A stretch of 64,000 nt of DNA from Rotaria socialis (GCA_905331475.1 CAJNYU010003733.1:62001-126000); one strand, 5' to 3'; counted from the first letter of the stretch, positions 37,438 to 51,617 are shown. Notes: a model not told the origin generated them from the sequence alone. A program made the numbers and translations.

Positions 37438-40400
37438 TTAATCATCATCATCGTCGATTCCAGACGATCCTTCTTGATTTCGCAATCGATAGATTGATGT
37501 TAACATACGAAGCATAAAAGCAGCCGGAACTGTTATTGTACTTGATGTTTCTTCAATCATCGCATGATTACGTTTTACAGTGCGCTCGATGCGATCACTA
37601 TCATCGATTGGTGTTTCAGCCAAAGGTGAAAATATTTTTATATTACTAAAGCAAAGAAAAATAATGTATAGAACAAGCCAAAATTTGAATTTATTGGGTA
37701 AAGTAAGCTCTTTTACAAATTTCTTGTATCGATTAACAGAATATAGTAAATATTAATTCTAGGTAAAAATTATCATTGCTGTTCTTAATTCATAAAAGGT
37801 TCAGTTAGATTTTTAATATAGCATTAAATCGAATGATACTGGATAATTAATTATTCAAATTTAATATTATTTGTAACTTGAATAAGTCAAAGTTCTACTT
37901 TGAAAAATGATCTCATATCACAGCAAAAAGAATACTCTTGATTTATGAAATGTCGACTAGTAGCAACACTACTAGCCCAATTTCTTCCGTAAATCTTATA
38001 CTAATGGCAGTTCTGTATAGAAGATCTCTCAGAAAGAGATTGTTTCAGCTTCGAGCAAACACCAACCTATCTGACGGGTAATCCAAGATAGTGGTCATCT
38101 ATGATTAGTTTAGAATCATTCCATAGCTATAAATAAGTAGCTTATATGTATGTGGATAGAATGTCGCCATTCACAATAGATGTGTAGATGGATCATGAAT
38201 ATCTCTACTACTAAATCATGGCGTTTTTATGTTTTCATACAATATAATATCCAACGAATAATTGACTGTGTAAAAATTGACCCGTTGCGTCGAATCAATT
38301 TAATAGTTTCCTTCAAGTTCAAATTCTGTTTTCTAGCTAAGGGGAAAAGAAAAACTTACTAATCAATACCACTTGAGGCTAAAATTGGATAATTGAGTGG
38401 ATGAGGTTGTACACAATTAACAACGTGTTCATCAGCTGGTATAATCCGTACAATATTTCCATTAAACTTATTCCATATAAAAATATGTCTATTGAAAAAC
38501 ATCTTTCATAGACATCAGTATTTTGCAAAGAAAAACCTTACCCGCAATCAGAGCCCGAAATAACATAAGTATCCGACCAAAAATTGGCTTCTTTTATCAT
38601 AGTACGTGAATTACGATGGCCATCATAAGAATTAAGTAAACCTAAACTAGGAATATTTTTCATAAGACTTTCTTCATAAGCACGATCAGTGTCACGGCGT
38701 TTTTTAATACGATCCCATTTCGTAGAAATATGTGTACGATATGTATGTTCTGATAAATGAACATTGTCGGCTGTTGTTGCTGTTGATGATATCCGAAAAT
38801 CTTCCTAAATTATTGATTAAATTAGCAACTAGAAAGAAAAAGATTAAAATCTTACAGCATCATCGATACTGCTATCGTCATCATCATCGTCGTTGTTATA
38901 TCCATCGTTTTCACTAGAAAACTGATATAAAAACAATATAGATAAAATGTAATATTTTCCTATATAAAACTCACATTAGATAGATTGTCTTCTTCGTCAT
39001 GGTGGTTAGTATTAGCTATTGTGGAATGTTGCATAGAGACTGGTAGTTGTACAATAGGATTTTCCGTTGTTGAAAGAGATTGAATATTATTATCATTCGT
39101 TTCTACATTATTTGAAGTTGCAGTTGTTTCTCTTTCTGGACTTGTTTCACCAGTTTCTGATGTAGTACGTGTTACTAATTGTGTTAAAATATCACTCATA
39201 CGTCGCATAAAAAAGTTTTGTAGATGATGACCAGGTGTTGTTGATGATTGTTGTTCATTTGATGATTCAGATGGATTAATTATCGATTCGGTTGGTTCTT
39301 CTTCGGTGGATGGACGAGCATCTGGACCTTGACATCAAAATATATTTATATTTATTTTAGAGAGATTTTCATAAAAACAAAATAAAACATACCAGTATCA
39401 CTCCAATCACCTCGAAGGCGTAACCGTTTGATGTGTGAAGTTTTATTTTCGTCATTGGATATTTTATCTGATGTTGGTTTCTTTTCATTTATACTTAATT
39501 TTGTTAGTTTTTTATTTCGATGTTCAATAAGACATTCTTTTATTTGTTCTTGCGATATTGATTGTTTTGGATCAAGTAAAAATACAGATTCAGATGAATA
39601 AGATGCTAAAATTTCTGTGCCGTGTTGATTAAATACAACAGATGTTACACGAGATCGCCGTTGTTCTTGTCTGCCTGAAAGAATAAAATATGATATAAGA
39701 CCATTCATTGATGACTCATATCGACAAGATGAAGATGTTGTTGATGAAATTTGAGTAGAAAGTTTTCGATGATCGTAAAGACGAACAGACTAAAATGAGA
39801 GATTAATATTGAAAAACTAATGAATTCTATGTTCTATTGTAAAATCTTCAGGATAGCTAATTAAAATTGTCATTCTTTGTCATCGGTTTGGTGAGGATAT
39901 TTATGTTTAGATTTGTAATGATTAACTTCTCTGAATTACGCAACCTTGTATTCGCTCTTTTGTTTCCTATAATAGAATAGGTTAGTTGCAATGATTATTT
40001 TAGTAGAGGATGCGATGATCAAGTTTCTATCAATAGTAACTATTAATTTTAACACTAAAGGAGATCATACAGCTTAGAATACGAAAATTTTCATGCGAAT
40101 TATTCGCCAGCTTTTAGGTCACTAAATGATGACTGGTTCATAGCAAACGTAGTAGACGAAGATCCGAAATTTTTGCTTTTTCCGAAACGTATCTTTAAAT
40201 TTTTCTTCGATGATGAAAACAATTTATCTACATCTAGTCTTTAGTACGTTTATTTGAATAGCTTCTAATCAATTTTAATCAATACTAGACATAATGAAAT
40301 ATTACTAAATGATTTGCAGTGAAGTGACAGATTAATATCATGATGTTTTAATACGAAATTATTGTTCTTAATGTTTTTATGAACACTTCGGCAATTGATA

Positions 40401-41143
40401 AGTCATATTTAGCGTTAGTATGCACATTGAAATAAGTATTAGATATTCATTTTAACTTACAGAGTCTGCACAAGCACAAACAATTTCATTTGGATTTATT
40501 GGATTAATATCCATTGATGTAATACCCCAATTACTTTTTATCAGTATATCATCATTACAATCATCTTTCATACAATTACTTTTTGTTCTCAAATCATATA
40601 ATCGTATTGTACAATCATCTAAATTCAATATTAAAAAGATCAATTTTACATGCAAAATAAGAAACTCTTTCCCCTTAACATACCAGCACATGATAGAAAT
40701 ATATTTGGTGTACGTGGAATAACTCTTACTTCATATGCAGTTGTTGACCCATGACATGTAAAACATCCTTCAACTGAACGTGTGGAAGTCGGTCGATCAA
40801 AATTAGTATGGAATATAACACCATCACCTGAACATGAAATAACTTGTCGATCGTTTGTTTCTGGTAGAAATTTTGCTGAAAAGATGTTTCCTCTATGGCC
40901 ACTATGGATTTTAGTCAATACTTTTCTTGTAAATGGATCTGTTACAATCAAATGTTGATCATCGGAACCAGATAGTATTGTTGTTCCGAGTTCATTCCAT
41001 CCTATTGTATTTACACAACCTCGATGAACATTTAATGAATAGTCAATATTTAGTCGTCGTGTTATTGATGATGAATTTTTCAATTTAACAAGAAGTCGTC
41101 GATGAGAAAGAAGACCATATTGACGGTCCGATAAAAATGACAT
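37438..41143 (-). CDS. DCAF6: DCAF6 (NRIP/IQWD1), WD40 substrate receptor of CUL4-DDB1
   Basis: DCAF6 is a WD40 protein that recruits targets to the CUL4-DDB1 ubiquitin ligase and acts as a nuclear-receptor co-factor. Starts [16 protein letters not shown] at 41143. Exons run leftward: 40684-41143 ([74 protein letters not shown]); about 40462-40623 ([18 protein letters not shown]); about 39393-39789 ([33 protein letters not shown]); 38976-39326 ([11 protein letters not shown], then a Ser/Thr/Asn-rich linker); an acidic exon near 38880; about 38543-38813 ([15 protein letters not shown]); about 38362-38490 ([33 protein letters not shown]); 37438-37646 ([29 protein letters not shown]). It ends in a run of Asp. 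The split WD40 layout with a long linker and the ITVPAxFMLRML tail are specific to DCAF6. The linker is much shorter than in vertebrates. Two introns are unusually long for this window, about 670 and 715 nt. Confidence 0.94.
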
Positions 41144-44100
41144 CTAGGAGCAAGAAAATAATAACAAATTAATTAGAAGAATGGGAACTATTGTCTTTGA
41201 TATATAGTCTAATGAAAGTGTATTATACACAAAAAAAATATTTTGCTATACAATATTTTTACAACAACAAAACAATAATCAATTTATTCTGATTCAACAA
41301 TATTAAACTTCTATAGAAGAACATCTTCAAATAGGTTCGATAGTTCTGAAATACGTTTAGTAATAAAATAAATACATTTTGATTATAAAACTAGATATTG
41401 GAGTCGACAATGAGATGTTCATAAATTAAAAAGATAGTCAAGTCAATTTCTATTCCACTCATTCTAATAAAATCTTGTAAAGTTGATCAAAAGCCCAATG
41501 TATTTTAGAATAAATGCTCAAATATGTCTTAGATATCTTTGAGAATTATTAACATGGTTGAAAATTATAAAGGTGCTGGTTCAAATGTCAGTAATACAAT
41601 CGTTTCTTTCATCCGTAAATTCTTTTTCTTCCAATAGTTTAACAATAGCGAACTTAAAAGAATGTGCATAATGATTTGTAAAAGAATTGCGATTTTTATT
41701 TTCATAACTGATCAACTGACATTAGTCACTTTTCAAAGTAAGCTCACTAGTAATAATCCAAAAATTATAGAAAAAAAGATAATATTTAACTGGCAATTGA
41801 AGCAAGTTCGTATTTACATGCGTGCATCGGTAGAGTTCAATGACTCATCGAATCAATATGAAACGTGTGCATGAGAGGGCGCTGGAAGCACAATGTTATC
41901 CATTAAATGCAAAGTTATGATTATTATTGTTCTCAGAAATTTTCTGGACGAGCGCAGAAAACTTACTTGAAAAAACTGATATGATATCAGCATTGAACTT
42001 ACTATAAGAGTGTTCTCATAATAATTTGAAAAGCAAGTAAACGATATTCTAGACAAGACATTGCTTTACCAACATAACTTAGCAATTAAAATCTACGTCC
42101 ATACAGAAGTTAACTAAGAAAGAATTAAAATTTTTAAGTTTGATTAAAACTAGAATATACTAATATTGAACTTTAATCGATATATGTTTTCAAATACTAA
42201 TCCTAGTAGTTTATTACTATCTTTCGATTGCATATGCAACAAGTCATCGATATTGATATGAAAGAGTTTATAGAACATTTTATATTTTTTGCCGGATGAA
42301 CACGTCCTATTTATAGAACAAGCAGTAATTATTTAATCTGTACAAATTAGAAGTCTTTTATAGTTGGTAATTTAGAAAAAGAGTAACTAAAATATATTAA
42401 TGTAGAATCATTTGATCAACTTTATATAATAGAGAATAAAATTCTCCGTATTATGATCGTTTTTTTTTAATATGCTTCATCTAATAAATCCAGTGAAAAC
42501 GTTGTCTACAAGTGATCCACAATATGATTAAACATGCTTCGAATGATTGAAGTGGAATAGTACTATTATATCCTTTGAAACAAGGATAGAAGCGCAAACT
42601 ATCCCCATGACAATCCATAAGATTTTTAATATTCCCATTGAAATACTGTGAACATTCTAGCGGAGGCTCAATAAAATCTTCTTCGTCTATATCTCAAGTA
42701 TCATCGTTCAAATTCATACTAATGCAGCATCCAATATCATTTATCAAGGTATCCGATACTTCAAATAGGAAAGAAGATGTGCACATTGAAAAAAACTGAT
42801 GAAACGATAAGTTTCTATTGATGTTATCCAACTAGTTAATCACTAGTTTTGTTTTATTGTCTTTTAAGTGACAAAATAAAGGTAAATTTAACTTTGGAGA
42901 TGTTTATCATTATTCGGTATACATATGTATCAAAGTGGTCTAAAAACAGCAACAAAGGTAAGAATAACGAAAGAAAAACGTCGAAAATAATTATGGTGAA
43001 AAAATCAATCTCAATTGTTTAAAAATACCAAAGATATTTATTTGACTAAAAAAAAATCAAAACTGCTCCCCACATTACTAAATGGCACTTCAGTTCTACA
43101 TTGGTATCTATTTGAAGACGTGAATCGTGATCGGGGTTTCGTAGTTTCAGCTGGATTTGTCATTTTATCCTCATTTATCTCATACTGCCATTCAGCCATT
43201 TCCTAACCGATTACATACATCAAAGATCCGATTGGGTATTTGGTAGATAAAAAAGCCCGTCGAATTCAAAAACTACTGGAACCGATGTGATCCAGTACCT
43301 AGACATGGGAGTATTTCGAACTTCAGCTGTTCTTTCTTCAATCTCGATCTTTTGATTACTTTCAGCAAATCTTAAGCATTTTTTTCATTTGTTTTGCTCA
43401 ACAATACTCAAAACATTTCCTGAGTCTTCATGAATTTGGTTAATTTCACTGAAAATCTTTCAATCAGCCTACTGAGCGATCAATACTATTCTGATCCAAT
43501 CTTGGCAATCTGAGAATACTCTATTTAAACATCTATTAAAGTTTTGTGCAGTCAAATATCATCACCTTGCTAGTCGAGAATGTAAAAATCAAATTTTTCG
43601 AAGCTCTCATCCGGTTGATAATCAATTTTCTTACTAAAAATATTTTTACATTTTTATCGTCGTCGCTCTTGTTTTTGTTTTTTTGTCCGTCGCTATTTTT
43701 AGCTGATGTCCAATTTTATACCATTCTATCATTCGTATATGCCTCTTTGCAATAATTTGTTTTTCGTCTTGTGAAAAAGAAAAAAGTTGGTTTTGACGAC
43801 ATAGTAGTAGTGATGTTTCTTAAATGACATGTAATTATGGTTGAACGGTTTTTATTACTTCGTTATGATCATGCACAAGCAATGTATAATTATTTGAGAG
43901 TAATTTGTATCACAGAGAGCATCTAGACGATTTTACTTATACCATCGTCGATTATCATCATTGCAGTTCATTCAAAAGATTGGTATTATTTGAATTTCTG
44001 AAGCAACCGATGTGAAAACTTATTATGAGGATTTGACACACATATGTTAATAATTAGAAATGAAAACTAGTATTTTTGATAAAAGAAAAAAATAATCAAG

Positions 44101-44629
44101 AACAAGATACTTTGCATATGCAACAGCTATTCTAGTAAACAGGTAACTATTATATAATCATTTATGACGAATACGAGAATTACATAAAGTCTCCCTATGA
44201 ATGTGATACATGATAGAATCGACTTATCAAGTAATAGTTTTATTTCATATCGGGAACGATTAAGAAAATATTCTATACAAAAGTATCCGAAAGAGTAATG
44301 AGAATATAAATACTGAAAACGTTTTGTTCATCGAAATACCTCTGTTTCATATGATATTTCTATCAAACGACTAAATATATCTTCTACTCTGATCATTTTT
44401 TTCACATTTTCATAATAGAGCAATTTTAAATAAATCCTATTTTAAAACCAACTCTGAAATTAACTAATATTTTGACGTTAAAACCATCGCAAATTATTAA
44501 TTGAAGAGGTTAAATATGAAAATGAAAAAAGCAACGTTGTTATAAATGTCTTTTATTGAATTAATATGCAAATATCTTCAATAAACTTCAATGGGTACGA
44601 GTAGAACTCTGGTTTTCTATCATTTTTAT
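41144..44629. other. 3.5 kb intergenic region
   Basis: I find no domain-bearing frame. Open frames at 41662, 43015 and 43546 are short and of random-looking composition. Confidence 0.5.
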
Positions 44630-44800
44630 TTATAATTGTTGGTAGAACTCTTCAAATAAACCTTTTTTCTTCATCAAATGGTAAATTTCATCTTCAAGAT
44701 CAAAAACGTTGTCGTTAATGATAATGTTAGAGGAATTTATTATTATAATTGATAAAATATTTTTCAAATTAACAGCAATATTTTTTTTAGAAATAATTAT
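44630..44800 (-). pseudogene. Orphan C-terminal coding fragment
   Basis: A 56-codon stretch open between two stops, without an ATG until near its end. It ends VFDLEDEIYHLMKKKGLFEE then FYQQL and TAA at 44630, with AATAAA right after. The charged, helical tail looks like true protein. It is in the same frame as, and directly behind, the stop of the EF-hand gene's unshifted frame. It may be a relic exon or an alternative 3' exon of that gene. Confidence 0.3.
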
Positions 44801-45231
44801 TTATTGAAGCCTTATTAATAGTATCCAAAATTGTCGTGAGTATAACCGTAGCAACCGTAACCCGTGGAAGGATAACCCGGGATAACCACCATAACCCATA
44901 GAAGGATAATCACCATTTTCTGTTCCATACATTGAAGGATAGCCGGAATACACATCTGGTAGGCAATCAATGATATTATCACGATTAAAATCAATATGAG
45001 TAAATCGTTCTAACTTGCGTCCAAAACCTACAATGAAAAACGTTTTGTAAGACATTAACCATTCTCATAGAAGTTTACCTTCTCCTCCAATATAGTCATC
45101 ACCATTTAAACCAAAACTAACTCTGTTTTCAAGATGATTCGTTAGAAAATCTATGAGGAATGCAAAATAGCAGTTTCTAATGCATAGTATTACATTCCAT
45201 GAGCAATATTATTTGAAAGTAACTTACTCAT
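44801..45231 (-). CDS. Small EF-hand protein with Gly/Tyr/Pro tail, probable frameshift
   Basis: Three exons: 45228-45231 (ATG plus one base), 45079-45150 and 44801-45027, with matching phases. The protein starts MNFLTNHLENRVSFGLNGDD and continues YIGGEGFGRKLERFTHIDFN then RDNIIDCLPD. The stretches LNGDDYIG and DFNRDNIID look like two calcium-binding loops of a paired EF-hand, the second the clearer (D, N, D at positions 1, 3, 5). A tail of YPSMYG / YPSMGYGGYPG repeats follows. At about 44878-44883 (CCCGGG) the frame turns into non-repeat sequence (LSFHGLRLLRLY); in the next frame the repeat continues as PGYPSTGYGCYGYTHDNFGY with its stop at 44815. One base is therefore probably inserted, either in the genome or by sequencing error. 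Function unknown beyond calcium binding. Confidence 0.6.
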
Positions 45232-48200
45232 CTGTGTATGTTTGTTTTTTGTAAATAGCAGTAACTTTTATGAATAAATGTCTTCAGTAGCGTTTTTGTT
45301 CATTTCTGCAGTGTTGAAGAAGTAAGAGAATGACGTAAATCTGTAGTAGTCTTTCATGAGTCGTATGTTCATGCTTGAGCGACTTTGTTTGTGGTGTCGT
45401 CAAAACGAGTATTTTCTTTTAACTAATATCTTGTATAATTTTCAATGATCATAAGAACAAAATGACGTGTATAATTATTATTTTCAATCGAGACTACTCG
45501 ATTCTCTTTTAGCCATAAATATAATATATGATTGGTAGATTTTATTTTCGCATCTCCATGGCTCACCACATGAAAAGTTAACCAAAGATATAATAATTGA
45601 TGAGATACACTTTGTAATTTGAACTTGTCAACGGCTATATTTTCATTATACTATCTGTTGTTTTATTGTATTTTTTTGCTGCTATGAGAGTCAATGAACA
45701 CATTTATAATTTCAATAGGATTTTAAATTGATCACTTGTCTTTAAAATTTGAATAGAATTGATTTCGTTTTAGTAGATTTGTAAAATGTTCTAAGTCATC
45801 AGACAGTTAAAATATGTCATGAAGGAAGTGAAATTCTGTTTCATCTACAGCAAATCATTAATTTCAATGTAACTCATAGTAGTATTCTAAAAAGTAATTG
45901 TCTGGACTAAAATTCTGTTGAATGAAATGTGTTTGAATAACAAAACTGTGGTTATCTAGACTCTAGAGAAAATCTGTCGCGCTAACGAAATTGGAACAAA
46001 ACCATTCGGTTGACGTTTACTACAACATAGAGGATGATATAATAGGTTGTTGTATTTAAGGTTCTATGTCAGTGTAAATGCAGGTTGTGCATAGATTCAA
46101 ATTAATTTTGTCTTTCTTTATTTCTAGTGCAAAGTATTGAGAAGTAAAATGGTTTAATGAATTCGATTTATTTCATATATGTCCAACTTGAAACTTGAAT
46201 TCAATTGAAAATTGAAATTTTCTATTTTCAACTGAAGTCAACTTTCAAGTTTGGCATTACTGTTTATTTTAGATTTCAATTTTGAGGATATAAAGAAATT
46301 CTGGATTTATTTTCTTTAAGTGTTCGTTTTCAAATCAAATTCCTGTTAAATTTGTCACAGAATATCATTTGAAGAAAAAATCAAACGCTCACTTTATGTC
46401 TAACAAGATGTACGTAAAACAATTCAGTGGTATTTATATGCATAGACTCCATTCACACTGAAAAAAATTCAACAAATTAAGCAACGTGACTGGTTAATTC
46501 ACACTTAAGTCATCTTTTTGGGACGGCTTAGTGGTTAATTCTGTTCCGTCTTTTTGGTATGATGGGGCCATAGGCTTGTGAAATTTGATTGATACTCCAA
46601 TTGTTCTATTCACTTGAATCTGTGAGTTCATTATGAAACATAAAGATACCCTTAGCATGGTATTTTTCTAGCTTCTAATTGTCTACTTCTTTCTAGACCA
46701 ATCACTTTTCTTTTTATATGAGAACATTTTACACGGACATTTATCTATACGCATTATGTATAATAAAAAATGTTTAAAAAAACTCATTATTGTACTATGT
46801 ATATATTTTTTATGGTTCCCTAATACTTCGATATCTTTTGAATAAAGTATTACAATGCAATGTACGAATATATAATATGAGAATCAAGGACGCTATCATC
46901 GTTTCTATCAAGATTAGATGATCGTCGTAATAGACTGAATAAAACTTTCATCGTTAATAGCTATATCGCTCTTCACTCAAATTAATATTAACACTACATT
47001 CAATATGATCAATGGTTGGCATGTCATTTTTTTAAATTAAGCGATATTTGAAAATATTGAACAATCTTTAAAGAAAATAGAGCCTTTCAGAACTTAAAGA
47101 AGTACTTAAGTTTCTTTTCTGCATTGAGATATCAAGAAAACGCAAGCTTAATACATACGTAGTTTACTTAGATGCTTATTTTATTTCTATAAGAATTTGC
47201 TTTTTATTCGGTGAGAAAAAAAGAGAAAGGTTTATTTTGATTACGTTGTTTTGAGATCAATTGAATGATATATAGTTCTGTTTGAATAGTTTCGATTATC
47301 TTGTTATGATCGTAGTATACAAGTAATGGGTAATTATTTGAGATTAATCTATATTATAAAGAAAATCCAAAAATTTTTAATTTTATTATTGGCTATTTTT
47401 AATGTTTCACTCACAGGACGAGTGCCATTTACCATAGAGATTTGATCAGGCAAAGAATGTAATAAATCTACATTCTTATGCTCATCTTCTTGCTAGGATT
47501 ATATAGAATCAATGGGAAGAAATAGTAAAAACAGTTTGGCTTCTGTTAATGAATACAAAACCACATCGACATAAAAAGTTTGAAAAATATTCATTTTAGT
47601 GATCATGAAACAGAAAAAATTGACCATTCAATTTAAGTAGCAACATACAGTTACTGTGTAAAATGCAGCCGAAATAGTGCTGATCAATTAAATAAAAGAT
47701 CCTGGAACGTTTTCTCAGCAGTTTTTAATTGCGTTAGAATAAACAACAATTGAAAAGTTGATGAAAGAGATGGGTAACCTCTGAAAAGTATTTTTCAATG
47801 ATTGAACAGAGAAACTTCTAGAACTACTTCATCGGTATGTTTTCTCCTGACATCTGCTACATTCATCTATCATTTAAAATAGCCAATGAATATAATCATG
47901 TACATTTTCAACCATGCATATATATTCATACATCCTGTATTTATATGCATATTATCATTATCACTCAAGATATATCAACGAGTAATAAACAAAAGTCGAG
48001 TACATCACCGATATAACACAAGTAAAGTGGATGATAGTTCTATTTTCAGATCGACTTGTAGTGTTGATTAGCATAGTAAAAAGGCCAAACTAGTTACTAC
48101 ATTCATTTTCCTTATTTATTTCTAGTGTCAAAATTATCATTGATCGATAAACAAAACTAACGCTCTGTAAGTGATAGATTCTAATTTAGATTAATTTGAA

Positions 48201-48615
48201 ATATGATCTCATCTTTTATGTTGTTTAATTCTTTCTTTTTTTATTTTTTTAACCCTGACATTTCTGTTCTCTGTTCTACAAGTGTGAAAACACAAGAGAG
48301 AATCTAGTGCATAGAGAAATATTAATCATATAGAGTACTTTAGATCAATGCTGCTATTAGCATTGTTTGTTTCTTTCATGAGAACTTATACATTCAGTAC
48401 ATCATGTATAGAGTATACCAAGAAAAAAAATTAGATAATACAGATGTTCTTATTTTTGCTTTTTATTTTCTTTGATATAATTGTGTCGGTTGCCAAAGAA
48501 GAAAAAGAACGGATTAATATAGTAAACGTGATCAAGAGTTTGATTTAAAAAAAGATCACTAATAAAAATGTATGTTCTTTATTTAGATAATGTCGTTAGT
48601 AAGCATGTTAAAAAG
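45232..48615. other. 3.4 kb intergenic region
   Basis: No recognisable gene. It holds a second copy of the TTGAA-rich repeat at 46183-46254 and a related short match near 45750. Confidence 0.5.
46183..46254. repeat. TTGAA-rich inverted repeat, copy B
   Basis: Starts CCAACTTGAAACTTGAATTC and ends with CAACTTTCAAGTTTGG, which are inverted to each other. It shares CTTGAAACTTGAATTCAATT with the reverse complement of 8926-8968. Confidence 0.4.
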
Positions 48616-51600
48616 ATGAGTAGATATGTGATGGCATCAAATAATAATAAAATCATTGATGAAGGATCGATAACGCAAGAAAATGATTATTCACCACAAC
48701 AAGCAATCAATGAACAATCATTACGAGAAGATCTTGAGAAAAATCGAGAATGTAAGAGAAATTTAATTCATTTCTTTTTCTTGAATTGTTTTCTTATCAA
48801 TAGTACTTAAAAGAAAATTACAAACACGCCGATCTTTTCAACAGCTAGTTGATGTGGGCATTATGCCGGCAACTAATGTTTCGTTAGCATTCTATCAAAA
48901 ACGTAAACAATTACAAATGCGAAAAGTATTTCTCAAAACGAAAAACAGAATAATTTTAAATAATCTCTATCTATATTTCTCCTAGACACAAGATATATTA
49001 AAAAACAAAATTCTTCTAAGACCTAATCGTCAATTACTAATCGAACATAATATTCTATCGGATACAACAGCTTCACCAGCTATTCAAAGAACTCAATGCA
49101 AATTAAAACGTGCACGTTTAGTTGATAATCTCAATAATAAATTATCTGTACGCCCAGGCATATTAGAATTAGTAGCAAATAATATATTTAAAATAGATTC
49201 AAATGTAAAGCAAGCTATACAAGATGGATATATTCGATATCCAAGTTTATCACGACCACTTCGTCAGAAAGTATCATCATTTTCAAATACAACGATATTT
49301 AAACGTTCGTTAAATTCAATACCAAAATCTAAATCATGTTTAACATTTCATGAATACAAAGGACCATTGAAAAAAGTTGAAATAAGTAAAGTTCCGTTGC
49401 ACGCAGCATCAAAACCACTTGAACATAATCAAACATCGAGTGAAAATCATTATAGAATTCAATTACGACAACAACAATTATTTCTTGAACTTATTCGCAA
49501 TGATAAATCTACAGGCAATTCAAATAATTTAATAGGTAGCTCTTTACAACAATCCATTGATAATATTCAATCGTTTGAAACAATGAAATTAGCAGATTTA
49601 AAATCAGAATGTAAAAAATTAAATATTGGTTCAAGCGGTACAAAAATGAAATTAATTGAAAAATTAAAAAATGCTCGAACACAAATCTCAGGTAGAAGTT
49701 ATTGATAAAAATGAATTTAAATTATTAATAATACTTTTCATTTACCGTTTTATTTTAGCGAAAACAATGCTTCCATCCGATCCGATCAATAGTCAATCGT
49801 TACCATCTCCTGTTCAATTTTTATGTAAGGAATCACCACATACATCCAAATTGAGATAAATAAAAATTTGAAGCGAAGAAATTTGCATCTAGTCATCGGT
49901 GTAAAGTATTGAACTAAGAATTTTGAGAACTTTTTCAATTCTGTTTAAACAAACGACAAGAAAAAGAATTGAATTTTATCTTCGCTAAATAGTACCTGAC
50001 TTAAATCCTAATGGAGATTTGTTTGTCCCAGATAACTCTCTATTAGATGTACAATAATATACATATCAAAGTTCTATAATTAGATTGTGTAGGAAAATTT
50101 TCTAACAAAACGAATTCGACAATTTTCTTTCATGAGTCAATCGATATTAATATAGTACCATATAAAAAGTAACATCTGAAAAAGAATTTTACCCTTCTTT
50201 TTTTAGATATTACTAAATAAATCGTATCTGAATAGCATATTTCGATTTTTTAGTAAATCTTTCTACATAATAAGTATTCACTTGAGAGAAATTTGAATAA
50301 TTCTGTGCTAAACAGAAGATTGTTTTTAAAAGTTACACATCAGTATTACAGCTCAAACTTCTCAGATCATTCTACTGTTATAATTTTGACCCATACTTTA
50401 TAATACTTAGCAGAACATATGATACTTTCGGTAAGAACACCTCCATGATCCTCAATGGAATCTATAATCCTAGTTCCGTAAATAGAAATCTTACGTAATT
50501 TAAATAGAATGAATACTTTTAATATATGGTTCGGCATAATATGTGCTATACCACTGATGTATCTGTAATAGTTCCCCTACTAGTACTTTGTTGTTAGAAT
50601 AACGGATTTATTTTTATGAAGACGAGTACAACCTTGAACGAGATATTTTCATATGAATATTTTATTTAACCTAGTACCATCGTCATTAAGTGATCAAGAA
50701 CTCCATCATCATCAACAACAAGAACAGAACCTAATTGAAGTAGAAAATCAATTAGAAACACTAAAACAATATGAATCTTCTTTATTATATTCAAATCAAT
50801 CATCTTCAACTTTTCAATCTAGTGATAATTCTAACATGGTAAAAAAAACTCAATATGAATATCTGAAATCTTGCTACTGTTTTTCTTCATTTTAGATTCT
50901 ACAACAATGCAATTCTATACTATTGCCACAAACACCAAATCGTATGAATGATCTTTTCTTTTCTATAACCGATGAATTATTCGTTTTTCATATAGAAGTT
51001 CTCATTGAACAACAAGATAAATCAAAACAAAATCTTCAACAACATACAAGTGTACCTTTAACACCTGAATCTGTTGCACAATATCTTGCTCAACCACAAA
51101 CGTCAGACAACCATTCATTGTCAACATATCATTCTATCTTGTCTTTATCAACTCAATCGTTTACGAACCAAACAGTATGCTATCGTATCTCTCATCTCCG
51201 AAAATATAAAATCAACATTCTGTTGTTTTATTTAGACAAATAACGATGTTAGTTTTAATCTATTGGACGATTATAATGGTAAGAAAATAATAAATCTTAA
51301 TATAGTTTTATAAGATTTTCAAACGAAAGATTACCTGCTTTAACAACGAAACTTTTCTCATTTCTATCTTAACAGTACCAGATTCATATGATGATTCAAA
51401 TTTAAACAAAGTTATTTCAACATGTATAACAGATATGGATTGGATCGCAGTACCATCTCCAAGTTTAATTGATAATAATCTAGATTTTACACAGTTTTTT
51501 AATCAACTTGATACTGATCATTGCCAGCATCATCATCTTCCTTTTGATTCAGCATTTCAACAAAATACGCTGTTCTTTGATACGTTTTCTGCATCAAATC

Positions 51601-51617
51601 CAATGATTGAAAATTAG
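48616..51617 (+). CDS. Myocardin-related transcription factor (RPEL + SAP)
   Basis: MRTFs are SRF co-activators that sense G-actin through RPEL motifs. Three RPEL motifs are visible: LKRKLQTRRSFQQLVDVGIM, LKNKILLRPNRQLLIEHNIL and DNLNNKLSVRPGILELVANN. A SAP domain follows: MKLADLKSECKKLNIGSSGT with KMKLIEKLKNA. Then come a leucine-rich helix LIEVENQLETLKQYESSLL (about 50730-50790) in the place of the family's leucine zipper, Gln/Ser-rich sequence with PLTPESVAQYLAQ, and an acidic C-terminal region with SFNLLDDYN, TDMDWIAVPSPSLIDNNLDF and FFNQLDTDHCQ, ending MIEN. Exon junctions keep frame: ENRE|LLKRK, QIS|AKTML, and an intron of about 850 nt at 49827-50673 joining FL|LPSS. The start is uncertain (ATG at 48568, 48616 or 48631); an AG lies shortly before 48603. 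The product is compact, about half the length of vertebrate MRTFs. Confidence 0.85.

Noticed and set aside
46497-46580. GGGACGGCTTAGTGGTTAATTC, which looks like the 5' part of a tRNA
   Set aside because: No matching acceptor stem 3' half, anticodon arm or GGTTCGA box follows at tRNA spacing.
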